From UBA6770 sp965661115 (GTDB lineage: Bacteria > Bacteroidota > Bacteroidia > Flavobacteriales_G > Salibacteraceae): 12,028 nt of DNA. The stretch spans positions 1 through 12,028 of the forward strand of contig CBFICO010000071.1 in the NCBI GenBank assembly GCA_965661115.1. The letters are read 5' to 3'. Below are positions 1 to 6,931 of this stretch, one piece after another (position 1 is the first letter of the stretch; each line of letters begins with the position of its first letter). The position numbers were made by a program, and so were the translations under genes. The notes under the pieces are model-generated. The model saw only the letters and a list, made by a program, of their open reading frames with translations, made no database searches and was not told the origin of the DNA.

Positions 1-911
1 GTTCGGTATTCAATTTGTGAAGCCAGTAAATGTTTGTCTCTCAACTCTCCTTTTAGATAGCCTCGCATAATGTTCCCGCCACCTAATTGCGATAATTTGT
101 TGTAAGGAGCAATTCCAAAAATGGACGAGTTATAGGCGTGTAAACCGATAATATGGTCTTTACCTAGATTGAAATATTTCCGCACATCCGCTACAAACAA
201 GTTGTACTCAAAATTTCCGCCCATGACTTTATTGAATCCTAAAAAGGAAACATTGGCGTAATAACCTTTTGTGGGTGCGTAAATAAAATCGCGTTTATCG
301 TATTCAAATTCCCAACCAATTCCGGTAGTAACGCTGCCATTAACTCCCGGTATTGCTAGGGTGTCTAATAAGCCATTTTGCTCTACTTGTTTTACAGTAG
401 TATTCTGATAAAAGAGTTTTGGCCCGGTATAAATTCGTTTCTTAAATTTTTTAAGACCGGTAACCGAAAAACGAGGGAAATTAGCATCGTAATCTTCTGA
501 GTATTTGCTGTCAATTAGCGCTTTATTGTTTCCAATTCCAGAAAAGAAATATGGGTAGCGGTAATAAGAAATCTCGCCGTGAATTCGGTAGTTATCCTCT
601 TTCATAAACAAACGAAAAGGCATAGAAAAAAGCACTTGCTGGTTAAGCGTGTACAGAAATGAGAGTCCCGCTAAACTGAGAGGTGAAATGGTGTCTTTTT
701 TTGAGATTCTACGGTACATAAGTGCCGGAATACCAAATGCCCAATTAGTTTCTGGCTTGTAATAAACCGTAGGTAAAATGGTAAGTTTTCGTTCCTTGTT
801 TAAATCAAACCCCATGAAATTTTGTTGGGTAGTATCTTGATTCTGACCACTTAAAGAAAGTGTAATGCCAAACAGACCTAGCAGTATCGAGTATTTGATA
901 AAATGCGTCAA
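1..911 (-). CDS. BamA/TamA-like (Omp85) outer-membrane barrel protein, C-terminus cut by window edge
   Basis: My translation of the reverse strand gives 303 residues open to the window edge. A lipophilic signal peptide (about residues 5-23, ending LSGQ) is followed almost at once by alternating beta-strand sequence rich in Tyr, Phe and Gly. A YDKRDFIYAPTKGYY segment (about 204-218) resembles the D-x-R-D...P-x-x-G strand motif of Omp85 barrels, and GGGNIMRGY (277-285) matches the conserved loop-6 RGY/RGF motif of the superfamily. No room exists for POTRA domains, so it resembles the short Omp85 proteins of Bacteroidota; the role in the outer membrane is unknown. The start is TTG at 909-911: an in-frame TAG (the Nudix stop) lies directly upstream and the first ATG falls after the signal peptide. 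It is the third gene of the DUF1015-Nudix unit. Family call is firm, function is not. Confidence 0.8.
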   Translation of the reverse strand, partial: MTHFIKYSILLGLFGITLSLSGQNQDTTQQNFMGFDLNKERKLTILPTVYYKPETNWAFGIPALMYRRISKKDTISPLSLAGLSFLYTLNQQVLFSMPFRLFMKEDNYRIHGEISYYRYPYFFSGIGNNKALIDSKYSEDYDANFPRFSVTGLKKFKKRIYTGPKLFYQNTTVKQVEQNGLLDTLAIPGVNGSVTTGIGWEFEYDKRDFIYAPTKGYYANVSFLGFNKVMGGNFEYNLFVADVRKYFNLGKDHIIGLHAYNSSIFGIAPYNKLSQLGGGNIMRGYLKGELRDKHLLASQIEYR

Positions 912-1367
912 CTATATGGTTTTTAGTAAACGATTAATAGCGGTTTGGTCTGATAAGAAATTGAAGGTTTCTTTTGATAAATCTTTCAATTTCACCCATC
1001 TAAACGACTCTTGATTTCCCTTAATAGAATAATCGAAATCCATTTTTTCATTGCTAGATTTAATTTGTTCAGGATTTTTGAATTGGCAGAAATAATACGA
1101 GCAAATTACCTGCTCCCAAGGTCTGAAATAAGATTGAATGTACTCGTCAGTAGTATAGAAATGATTGTCCACTTCTATTGCTGCATCCAATTCTTCTTTT
1201 GCCTCTCGGTGCAAACACTCAATGGGCGATTCGCCAAATTCTAATCCTCCTCCGGGTAATTTGGTAAAAGGCTCACCGCGCAGCAATTCGTCGCTAACTA
1301 AAATACTGTCGTTGTGAATAAACAGACCGTATATGCGAACATTAAATTCGGTGGGAGTTTGCGCCAT
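912..1367 (-). CDS. Nudix hydrolase
   Basis: The 151-residue protein is a single Nudix domain, a cytoplasmic fold that hydrolyses nucleoside diphosphates linked to another group, with Mg2+. The Nudix box is at residues 40-62: G40, E46, then R54-E55-A-K-E58-E59, which are the helix residues that bind metal. The usual Gly near the end of the box is Asp61, a substitution seen in some family members. The preceding KLPGGG stretch is typical. Substrate cannot be read from the sequence; the late WVKLKDL segment (about 124-130) is the usual C-terminal strand and helix. ATG at 1365-1367 overlaps the TAA of the DUF1015 gene by one base (TAATG), which suggests coupled translation, and its own TAG stop abuts the TTG start of the barrel gene. 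A housecleaning role is possible but is inference. Confidence 0.9.
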   Translation of the reverse strand: MAQTPTEFNVRIYGLFIHNDSILVSDELLRGEPFTKLPGGGLEFGESPIECLHREAKEELDAAIEVDNHFYTTDEYIQSYFRPWEQVICSYYFCQFKNPEQIKSSNEKMDFDYSIKGNQESFRWVKLKDLSKETFNFLSDQTAINRLLKTI

Positions 1368-2614
1368 TATTCGCTGATTTTATAAAGCGCTAGGCCACTT
1401 CTGATTTTTGGCTCAATATAGGTACTTTTGGGTGGCATGTATTGGTGCATATCTGCTACGTTTTTCAGCTGATCTATTGTTACAGGGTGCAACACAAATC
1501 CCACCTTCATTTTGCCTTTATCAATAAGTTGTTTTAGCAAATTGCTATCGTTTCTACCTCCCAAGAACTGCACGCGTTTATCCGTACGTAAATCCTTTAT
1601 GCCCAAAATAGGATCGAGAATATTGGTTGATAAAATGGATACATCCAATCGCTCAACAGGGTGGTTCTGATCGAAGGTGCCAATCTTGGCATCTAAAGCA
1701 TACCATGCTCCAGAAAGGTACATGCCTATTTGGTTGTAAGATTTTGGTTTAAAATGACTTACGTTTAGTTTATTGATGAAAAACAAATCATCTAGTTTGC
1801 CTAAAAACTCTTCATCGCTTAGGCCATTTAAGTTTTCTACAACTCGGTTAAATTCCAAAATATTCAGCTGACTTTCTGGAATAAAAAAGCTCATGAGGTA
1901 ATTGTATTTCTCATCTCCATGGTGGTTTGGGTTTTTACGGCGTATTTCGTGGCCCAATAGGTTAGAAGAAGCGCATCTATGATGACCGTCGGCAATGTAT
2001 AGTGCGTCGAAGTTTTCAAATTGTTCTTGGATGGCTTTTATGTGTTTGGTTTCTGAAATCAACCAAAACTCGTGGCTTGCGCTATTGGCGGTCATAAAAT
2101 CGTATTCTGGTGGGTTGGAAGTTACCGCAGTCATAACCTGATTGATTACCTCATTGTCTGGGTGCGTCATAAGCACGGGTTCGGCATTCATATCGGTGGT
2201 TTCCAGGTATTTTCTAAATACTACTTCACGCTTAAGAATGGTGTGCTCGTGTTTTTTTATGGTGCCGTTTTCGTAATCGTCAATAGAAGCGCCAGCAATG
2301 ATTCCGGTGTAGGTGTTGCCTTTAAATTTTTGGCGATATACGTAGAAGTTTTCCTGTTGGTCTTGAATAAAAATTCCTTTATCGATAAACTCCTGGAATT
2401 TATCGCGCACTTTTTTAAAGCGATTGGTAGAATTGGGTTTAGTTTTTACCCTAGAACCAAACTCAGGATTAATGATATTGATAAAAGAGTAGGGGTTAGT
2501 GCTCAGTTTATGGTTAAGCCCAGACCGTGAGTAGGATACAAAGGAACGCGAAGCCACCAAATGCACCATGTTTTTGGGTGGGCGAAAAGCTTTAAAAGGG
2601 ATAATTTTTGCCAT
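1367..2614 (-). CDS. DUF1015 family protein of the serine-gene neighbourhood
   Basis: I choose the ATG at 2612-2614 (415 residues), because DUF1015 proteins begin with a sequence like MAKIIPFKAFRP; an upstream ATG at 2647 would add 11 residues and lies inside the proposed promoter. Family features seen: the N-terminal PFKAFRPP segment, a GIIAGASIDDYENG...KKHEHT stretch (about 104-125) and the highly characteristic ADGHHRCAS motif (DGHHR at 209-213). The protein has no signal peptide and should be cytosolic. In many Bacteroidota and some other bacteria this family sits beside serA and serC, as here, which points to serine or phosphoserine metabolism. The DGHHR signature recalls the catalytic loop of ParB/sulfiredoxin-fold free serine kinases, so a serine-phosphorylating role is a reasonable hypothesis, not a demonstrated function here. 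A terminator separates it from serA, so it probably has its own promoter. Confidence 0.85.
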   Translation of the reverse strand: MAKIIPFKAFRPPKNMVHLVASRSFVSYSRSGLNHKLSTNPYSFINIINPEFGSRVKTKPNSTNRFKKVRDKFQEFIDKGIFIQDQQENFYVYRQKFKGNTYTGIIAGASIDDYENGTIKKHEHTILKREVVFRKYLETTDMNAEPVLMTHPDNEVINQVMTAVTSNPPEYDFMTANSASHEFWLISETKHIKAIQEQFENFDALYIADGHHRCASSNLLGHEIRRKNPNHHGDEKYNYLMSFFIPESQLNILEFNRVVENLNGLSDEEFLGKLDDLFFINKLNVSHFKPKSYNQIGMYLSGAWYALDAKIGTFDQNHPVERLDVSILSTNILDPILGIKDLRTDKRVQFLGGRNDSNLLKQLIDKGKMKVGFVLHPVTIDQLKNVADMHQYMPPKSTYIEPKIRSGLALYKISE

Positions 2615-2644
2615 AAAAAATGCGACGTTTTGCTTATCGCGGTG

Positions 2645-2652
2645 CAAATATA
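2645..2652 (-). promoter_or_regulatory. Probable -7 box of the DUF1015-Nudix-barrel unit
   Basis: On the minus strand this reads TATATTTG, a full match to the Bacteroidota -7 consensus TAnnTTTG. It lies 30 bases before the chosen DUF1015 ATG and just after the serA terminator. I did not find a convincing -33 TTG at the usual spacing; the nearest TTG is about 29 bases upstream. Confidence 0.5.
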
Positions 2653-2682
2653 GGAGGAGTCCTATCTTAAATAGTTGGAAAC

Positions 2683-2710
2683 AAAAAAAGGCGACCTAAA
2701 AGTCGCCATT
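2683..2710 (-). terminator. Rho-independent terminator after serA
   Basis: On the minus strand a perfect 6-bp stem (GGCGAC / GTCGCC, 2702-2707 and 2690-2695) with a 6-base loop is followed by seven T residues (2683-2689). It begins 26 bases after the serA stop and should end the serC-serA transcript before the DUF1015 gene. Confidence 0.85.
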
Positions 2711-2733
2711 TTTAATGCTATGCTAAATACCTT

Positions 2734-3684
2734 TTAACTATTCGAAATAATATAATTCGCTAGCTCTTCACCAATTCTGTCTTGGGCTTCTAATGTAGCC
2801 GCTCCAATGTGCGGAGTAGAAGCAATTTTTTCGTGTTTTAAAAGTGCCTCGTTCGGAGTAGGTTCGTTTTCAAAAACGTCTAGCGCACAAGCTGCCACTT
2901 TATTGTTGTTTAGCGCTTCAACAAGTGCGTCTTCGTCAATTACACCACCTCGAGCTGCGTTAACCAAATAAACCCCGTCTTTCATTTTTGATAATTCGTC
3001 AGTGTCAATAACCGCGCTTCCGTCGGCCTGTTTTGGAACGTGCAACGAAATAAAATCGGCAGAAGCAATCAATTCTTCCATGCTGGTGGTTGTAATAGTT
3101 ACTTCAATTGCTTTTCCTTGAATAGATAAGGTAATTTTAGCGTTAGGTACAAATGGGTCGTGCGCTATTACGGTCATTCCGCAACCTAAAGCATATTGCG
3201 CAACACTTTGACCAATTCTACCAAAGCCGATAATGCCAAGCGTTTTTCCTCTTAATTCAACGCCTTTTCCGTATTTCTTTTTTAGTTTTTTGAATTCTGT
3301 AGCACCGTTGTTCGGCATGTTTTTGTTAGCGTCGTAGGTCATTCTTACCAAACTAAACAGCTGTGCCATTACCAATTCCGCTACCGATTGTGAAGAAGCC
3401 GCTGGGGTATTAAAAACGTGTAAACCTTTATTTCTGCCGTATTCTACGTCGATATTGTCCATTCCAACACCTCCGCGACCAATCATTTTTAAGTTAGGGC
3501 AGGCGTCCATAACTTCTTTTCTGACCGTTGTTGCGGAGCGCACCAAAATCACCTCGTAGTTGTTATCGTTTATGGCGTTAATCAAATCGTCTTGTGCAAC
3601 GGTTGCTGTTACCACTTTGTGACCTGCTTGTTCTAATAATACTTTACCGGAGTTTGCTATTCCGTCGTTTGCCAATATGTTCAT
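2734..3684 (-). CDS. serA: D-3-phosphoglycerate dehydrogenase (short, ACT-less type)
   Basis: This cytosolic NAD-dependent enzyme oxidises 3-phosphoglycerate to 3-phosphohydroxypyruvate, the first step of serine synthesis. The 316-residue form has the D-2-hydroxyacid dehydrogenase layout: an N-terminal substrate domain with GRGGVGMDNID (about 69-79), the nucleotide-binding loop GFGRIGQ (153-159), then the catalytic Arg245 (NAARGGV), Glu274 (FENEP) and His292 (TPHIGAA). It ends soon after the last helix, so the regulatory ACT domain of longer SerA proteins is absent. I choose the ATG at 3682-3684 because the family starts MKILANDGIA; longer in-frame starts (3741, 3717) reach into a palindromic repeat. 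The leader is A-rich with no Shine-Dalgarno. It follows serC by 112 bases and is closed by a terminator. Another 2-hydroxyacid substrate is possible, but the serC neighbour supports serA. Confidence 0.93.
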   Translation of the reverse strand: MNILANDGIANSGKVLLEQAGHKVVTATVAQDDLINAINDNNYEVILVRSATTVRKEVMDACPNLKMIGRGGVGMDNIDVEYGRNKGLHVFNTPAASSQSVAELVMAQLFSLVRMTYDANKNMPNNGATEFKKLKKKYGKGVELRGKTLGIIGFGRIGQSVAQYALGCGMTVIAHDPFVPNAKITLSIQGKAIEVTITTTSMEELIASADFISLHVPKQADGSAVIDTDELSKMKDGVYLVNAARGGVIDEDALVEALNNNKVAACALDVFENEPTPNEALLKHEKIASTPHIGAATLEAQDRIGEELANYIISNS

Positions 3685-3711
3685 TTTCTTTTTTTTGTTG
3701 TTTATAATGGT

Positions 3712-3780
3712 CGTCATTCCTTGCTTGACACGGAATCTCAATTAACTTATCAAGAGATTCCCGCCTTCGCGGGAATGACG
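3712..3780. repeat. Nested palindromic repeat, copy 1 (between serC and serA)
   Basis: A 69-bp element bounded by perfect 9-base inverted ends (CGTCATTCC / GGAATGACG). It contains a perfect 8-bp hairpin (ATTCCCGC-CTTC-GCGGGAAT), a weaker hairpin on the other side and an inner inverted pair GAATCTC / GAGATTC. It shares 19 identical bases (3712-3730) with copy 2, in the opposite orientation. It resembles the REP/MITE-like ATTCCC-N8-GGGAAT repeats found in many bacteria. No T tract follows, so it is unlikely to be a simple terminator. Confidence 0.8.
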
Positions 3781-3796
3781 AAAATGGTGTGAATTT

Positions 3797-4867
3797 TTAA
3801 ACTGTTCTTTCCAGTTCTTTCATACAATCTACCAATACCTGAACGCTTTCGGTAGGAAGTGCATTATACATTGATGCTCTATAACCACCAACCGAGCGGT
3901 GACCCTTAATACCACTAATTCGTGCAGCATTCCACAATTCGTCAAAACGCCCTTGATGTGCATCGTCTTTTAAAACAAACGTGGCGTTCATGTGTGAGCG
4001 GTCTTCTGTTTGAGCAGTTCCTTCAAACAAAGGATTGCGGTCAATCTCACCATAAAGTAGAGCTGCTTTTTCGTTGTTTCTTTTTTCAATCCATTCAATA
4101 CCGCCGTTCTCTTTTAACCAACGCAGTGTAAGCATCGATACATAAGTTGAAAATACTGGAGGTGTATTGAACATGGAGTCTTTTGAAGCCTGAACTTGCA
4201 AATCAAGGTATGAGGGAATGCTGCGTCCGTTTCTTCCAAAAACTTCGTCTTTTACAATGTACAGGGTAGCTCCAGCTGGACCTAAGTTCTTTTGAGCCCC
4301 AGCATAAATCATATCAAATTTTGATACATCAACTTTTTTAGAGAAAATATCAGAAGACATATCGCAAACCAATGGAACACTGGTTTCAGGGAAACTCTTC
4401 ATTTGAGTTCCAAAAATGGTGTTGTTACTGGTGCAATGGAAATAGTCTGCAGCGCTTGGGATACTGTAATCTTTAGGAATAAAGTTGTAATTAGCATCTT
4501 TAGAAGAAGCAACTACTTCAACATTTCCGGCGTGTTTAGCTTCTTTAATGGCTTTGTTTGCCCACGTGCCTGTATCCAAATATGCGCCTTTACCGTTTTC
4601 GCGCATAAAATTCATAGCAGTAATTAAAAAACCTAAGCTTGCTCCACCTTGTAAGAAAAGAACTGAATATCCTTCAGGTACATTCAAGACTTCTTTTACC
4701 AAAGCAGTTGCTTCGTCCATTACGGCAACAAAGTTTTTGCTTCGGTGAGATATTTCTAAAAGTGATAAATCGAGGTTATCGAAGTTGCCTACAGAAGCTT
4801 GTGCTTCTTTCAATACTTCTGGGGCTAAGATGCATGGCCCCGCGCTATAGTTGTGAACTTTTGACAT
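3797..4867 (-). CDS. serC: Phosphoserine aminotransferase
   Basis: A PLP enzyme that transfers the amino group of glutamate to 3-phosphohydroxypyruvate, giving O-phosphoserine; in some bacteria it also acts on the 4-phosphohydroxythreonine precursor of vitamin B6. The 356 residues fit the usual family length. Visible motifs: YSAGP at 7-11, the HRS segment (41-43) that contacts substrate phosphate, FLQGGAS (71-77) for the PLP phosphate, CTSNNTIFGTQ (145-155), CDMSSD with Asp169 for the pyridine nitrogen, and the Schiff-base Lys193 in AGAQKNLGPAG. HRSVGGYRASMYNA (323-336) is the conserved C-terminal substrate loop. The ATG at 4865-4867 gives the standard N-terminus. It is first in the serC-serA unit; no phosphoserine phosphatase (serB) is present in the window. 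Palindromic repeats flank the gene on both sides. Confidence 0.97.
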   Translation of the reverse strand: MSKVHNYSAGPCILAPEVLKEAQASVGNFDNLDLSLLEISHRSKNFVAVMDEATALVKEVLNVPEGYSVLFLQGGASLGFLITAMNFMRENGKGAYLDTGTWANKAIKEAKHAGNVEVVASSKDANYNFIPKDYSIPSAADYFHCTSNNTIFGTQMKSFPETSVPLVCDMSSDIFSKKVDVSKFDMIYAGAQKNLGPAGATLYIVKDEVFGRNGRSIPSYLDLQVQASKDSMFNTPPVFSTYVSMLTLRWLKENGGIEWIEKRNNEKAALLYGEIDRNPLFEGTAQTEDRSHMNATFVLKDDAHQGRFDELWNAARISGIKGHRSVGGYRASMYNALPTESVQVLVDCMKELERTV

Positions 4868-4898
4868 AGAAATAATGACTATTTATTAGTTGAATTCT

Positions 4899-4906
4899 GC
4901 AATATA
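4899..4906 (-). promoter_or_regulatory. Possible -7 box for serC
   Basis: The minus strand reads TATATTGC, one T short of the Bacteroidota TAnnTTTG pattern, with a TTG 22 bases upstream. It is 32 bases before the serC ATG. Weak match, offered because the gap (4868-5108) must contain the serC promoter. Confidence 0.3.
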
Positions 4907-4938
4907 AAAACTACTCAATTTACCATTCCAAATTACTT

Positions 4939-5000
4939 CGTTCCTGCGAAAGCAGGAATCTAAAATCGATTCTAGATTCCTTGTCAAGCAAGGAATGACG
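4939..5000. repeat. Nested palindromic repeat, copy 2 (upstream of serC)
   Basis: A 62-bp element with two hairpins: TTCCTGC-GAAA-GCAGGAA (4941-4958, 7-bp stem and GAAA loop) and ATTCCTTG-TCAAG-CAAGGAAT (4976-4996, 8-bp stem), joined by an inverted pair GAATCTA / TAGATTC around AATCGATT. Its right end shares 19 identical bases (4982-5000) with copy 1, inverted. The left end has lost three bases relative to copy 1 (CGTTCC against CGTCATTCC). The stretch from here to 5108 otherwise holds only a 9-base A run and a possible short remnant (GCCTGCGAAAG at 5039-5049). Confidence 0.8.
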
Positions 5001-5108
5001 AGTAGGTCAAATTATAACAGAACTCTACCTGTTTATTTGCCTGCGAAAGTCTAAAAAAAAAGTGAGGTAGGGGGTAGGCTTGGGTTAAATAGTCATTAAC
5101 AATTAGAA

Positions 5109-5972
5109 TTATTCAATCGCGCTTTTTTTACCAGGTTTGGCATAGAGGGTTTCGTGTAGTTTGTTTAACGAAGATCCGTACTCAAAAGCATCTTCAACAA
5201 ACTGATAGTTTTTTGGGTCGAAGCAATGGGGGTATGCGTGAATTGCGAATTCTAGCTTGGTGACTTCAAACTCCATGAGTTGCATGATTTCCATAATTTG
5301 AATAGAAGAAAAACAATTTTCTTCTGTCAGCTTTTTGGCTTTATCCAATAATAAATCCTCATAAGCTTCCGATTGTAGTTGTTTCATCACCAAATCAAAA
5401 CCAACCGGTAACATAGGATTGGTACAGTTATATGGTGAAGACTCTTCACTTGGTTTTTCTTCCTGAACCCCAGCTGAATCTATTTCTGTAGCCAAGCTGT
5501 CGGTTCCTTCAGGTACTGCAATTTTTGGCGCGGGAATGTTAGCTTCTAGTAATGAATCCACTTTTTCTGATGCTTCAATTATGGACTTAATCGCATTACT
5601 ATCAACTGCTTTTTGTTCTACAGGTTGTTCTTTAATAACCGAATCAACCTGAGTTAAATCGTACCAACTTCGAGCGGCGTTTTCGTATTTTAAAATTTCA
5701 AAAGTGAGTATACCTCCCTCGGGTAAATCAATGCGTTTTTGAATGGTATTGGTTTGCCCATTGTCAAACAAAACCCTAAGATGATGCGGACCAGGAACGA
5801 GGTTCTTAACTTTTACTTTCCATTTTGGCGCTTCGTTTTCTTTTAGTCCGTCAACAAACAACGTGAAGTTCTTTTTTTCTCCACTATACACCTGTACCTC
5901 ACCCATTTGCCCCAATAGGTTATTTGCAATAAGAATAGAACAAAAAGCTAGTATGATTCTCATGCTGCTCAT
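5109..5972 (-). CDS. Exported DUF4476-domain protein
   Basis: The 287-residue protein begins with a signal peptide (about 1-22, ending LLGQ), so it should be in the periplasm or at the cell surface. Residues about 25-95 (VQVYSGEKKNFTLFVDG...LVPGPHHLRVLFDNG) look like a small PEGA-like beta domain that often precedes DUF4476. A linker of about 100-180 rich in Glu, Ser, Pro and Val follows. Residues about 182-276 match DUF4476, a helical domain of Bacteroidota: MKQLQSEAYEDLLLDKAKKL, SSIQIMEIMQLMEFEVTKLEFA, AYPHCFDPKNY. The function of DUF4476 is unknown to me. ATG at 5970-5972 overlaps the upstream stop as ATGA, which favours this start; an ATG three codons later would also keep the signal peptide. 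It is the second gene of a two-gene unit. Confidence 0.8.
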   Translation of the reverse strand: MSSMRIILAFCSILIANNLLGQMGEVQVYSGEKKNFTLFVDGLKENEAPKWKVKVKNLVPGPHHLRVLFDNGQTNTIQKRIDLPEGGILTFEILKYENAARSWYDLTQVDSVIKEQPVEQKAVDSNAIKSIIEASEKVDSLLEANIPAPKIAVPEGTDSLATEIDSAGVQEEKPSEESSPYNCTNPMLPVGFDLVMKQLQSEAYEDLLLDKAKKLTEENCFSSIQIMEIMQLMEFEVTKLEFAIHAYPHCFDPKNYQFVEDAFEYGSSLNKLHETLYAKPGKKSAIE

Positions 5973-6838
5973 TCCAGTCTAATATCGGTGTTAGGTGTAA
6001 CGTATTTGTCCATACCTTGATCTCCGCGTACATCTACGTTTTGAATAAAATACCATCTATCTTCTCTAAATTCAAAGGCATCAAAACTTAAGTCGGGCAC
6101 ATAGAACTCAAAAACTCCTTCAAGGCCTGCATTCAATGGAACCAAGTGGTCAAAAACAATTCTATCGTCTTTTTCGTGATATTTTAGTGAGGCATTAACT
6201 TCAGCAGAATATTCTAGGAAAAACCTTGACAAATCATTAAACGGTGGGCCGAAGATTTTTTTACCCAATTGCCAGGTTTCTTGTTTGTCGTTGTAAAACA
6301 GCACGTCTATTACTTTTTTTATACTGCTCGGCGAGTTTCCGTCCCAACCCAGCAGCACGTAATATTTTTCTTTCGCTTTGTTTTTTACTGGAATAATCTC
6401 GTAGTACAAAGCACCAAACCAGTTATCCGTTTTAGTGATTTTTAGTTCGGGAGTGAGCAGGTAATCGGATTTATCTACTAATTCTAAAATTTCACCTTTT
6501 TTGAATTTGATAAATGCAAAGTACTCGTATGTGCTAAACTCCTTTAATGTATTCCAAGTGTAGATTTCAAATTGCTTGTCTGGAGATTTTATATGTCCAA
6601 AGCTTTTGATGCTATCCGGTTCAAATTCAACGTTCTGTTCCAGTGTCTTTTTTAGCTCAGCTTTAAATCGTTGATTGTATTCATCTACTTCTTTGTCCGA
6701 TTCGGCTTTAAGGCAATTGTTGCGTAGGTTTTGCAAGATAAATGTTGGACTAGCAGGTTCGGGAGTATAGGATTCCTGAGCGAAGATGGTAACAGTCCCG
6801 CAAAACATCAGCAATAAAAGTAGAGGCTTTTTAATCAT
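5969..6838 (-). CDS. Exported protein of unknown function
   Basis: I cannot assign this 289-residue protein to a named family. It has a clear signal peptide (MIKKPLLLLLMFCGTVTIFAQ, cut after about residue 20) and no further membrane segment, so it is probably periplasmic or surface-exposed. The mature part is rich in aromatic and charged residues with beta-like stretches (KYYVLLGWDGNSPSSIKKVIDVLFYND, about 158-184; DRIVFDHLVPLNAGLEGVFEFYVPDLSFDAFEF, about 226-258), and has no Cys after residue 42. The segment ending in LGWDGN resembles conserved hypothetical exported proteins of Bacteroidota. Its TGA overlaps the ATG of the DUF4476 gene, so the two are probably made together and may work together (inference). 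A -7-like box lies just upstream, overlapping the ferredoxin terminator. Confidence 0.75.
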   Translation of the reverse strand: MIKKPLLLLLMFCGTVTIFAQESYTPEPASPTFILQNLRNNCLKAESDKEVDEYNQRFKAELKKTLEQNVEFEPDSIKSFGHIKSPDKQFEIYTWNTLKEFSTYEYFAFIKFKKGEILELVDKSDYLLTPELKITKTDNWFGALYYEIIPVKNKAKEKYYVLLGWDGNSPSSIKKVIDVLFYNDKQETWQLGKKIFGPPFNDLSRFFLEYSAEVNASLKYHEKDDRIVFDHLVPLNAGLEGVFEFYVPDLSFDAFEFREDRWYFIQNVDVRGDQGMDKYVTPNTDIRLE

Positions 6839-6855
6839 AAAAACGCTGTAGCTAG

Positions 6856-6863
6856 CAAAAGTA
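6856..6863 (-). promoter_or_regulatory. Possible -7 box for the 6838-5109 gene pair
   Basis: The minus strand reads TACTTTTG, matching TAnnTTTG, 17 bases before the ATG at 6838. It sits in the tail of the preceding hairpin. No TTG is seen at the usual distance upstream, so confidence is modest. Confidence 0.4.
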
Positions 6864-6890
6864 AAGCCAGATAGAAAACTATCTGGCTTT
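6856..6890 (-). terminator. Hairpin terminator after the ferredoxin gene
   Basis: A perfect 12-bp stem (AAAGCCAGATAG / CTATCTGGCTTT; 6863-6874 with 6879-6890) and a four-base loop, followed on the minus strand by a broken T tract (TTTACTTTTG). It lies 41 bases after the ferredoxin stop and before the next gene. Confidence 0.75.
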
Positions 6891-6931
6891 AGAAATATCA
6901 GTTGTTAACTTTAGGTATTTAATACCGAAGG

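Noticed and set aside
2072..2530. 152-codon plus-strand open frame within the DUF1015 gene
   Set aside because: It lies wholly opposite a well-supported conserved gene and its product has no recognisable motif. The other short frames opposite the Nudix, serC, ferredoxin and secreted-protein genes are rejected for the same reason.
5039..5049. Third copy of the palindromic repeat
   Set aside because: Only about 11 bases (GCCTGCGAAAG) resemble one arm of copy 2 and no matching arm follows; it could be a remnant or chance.
5005..5108. Possible terminator after the DUF4476 gene (nine T on the minus strand at about 5053-5061)
   Set aside because: No good hairpin precedes the T run; the only inverted pair (GTTAA / TTAAC) is short and about 25 bases away.
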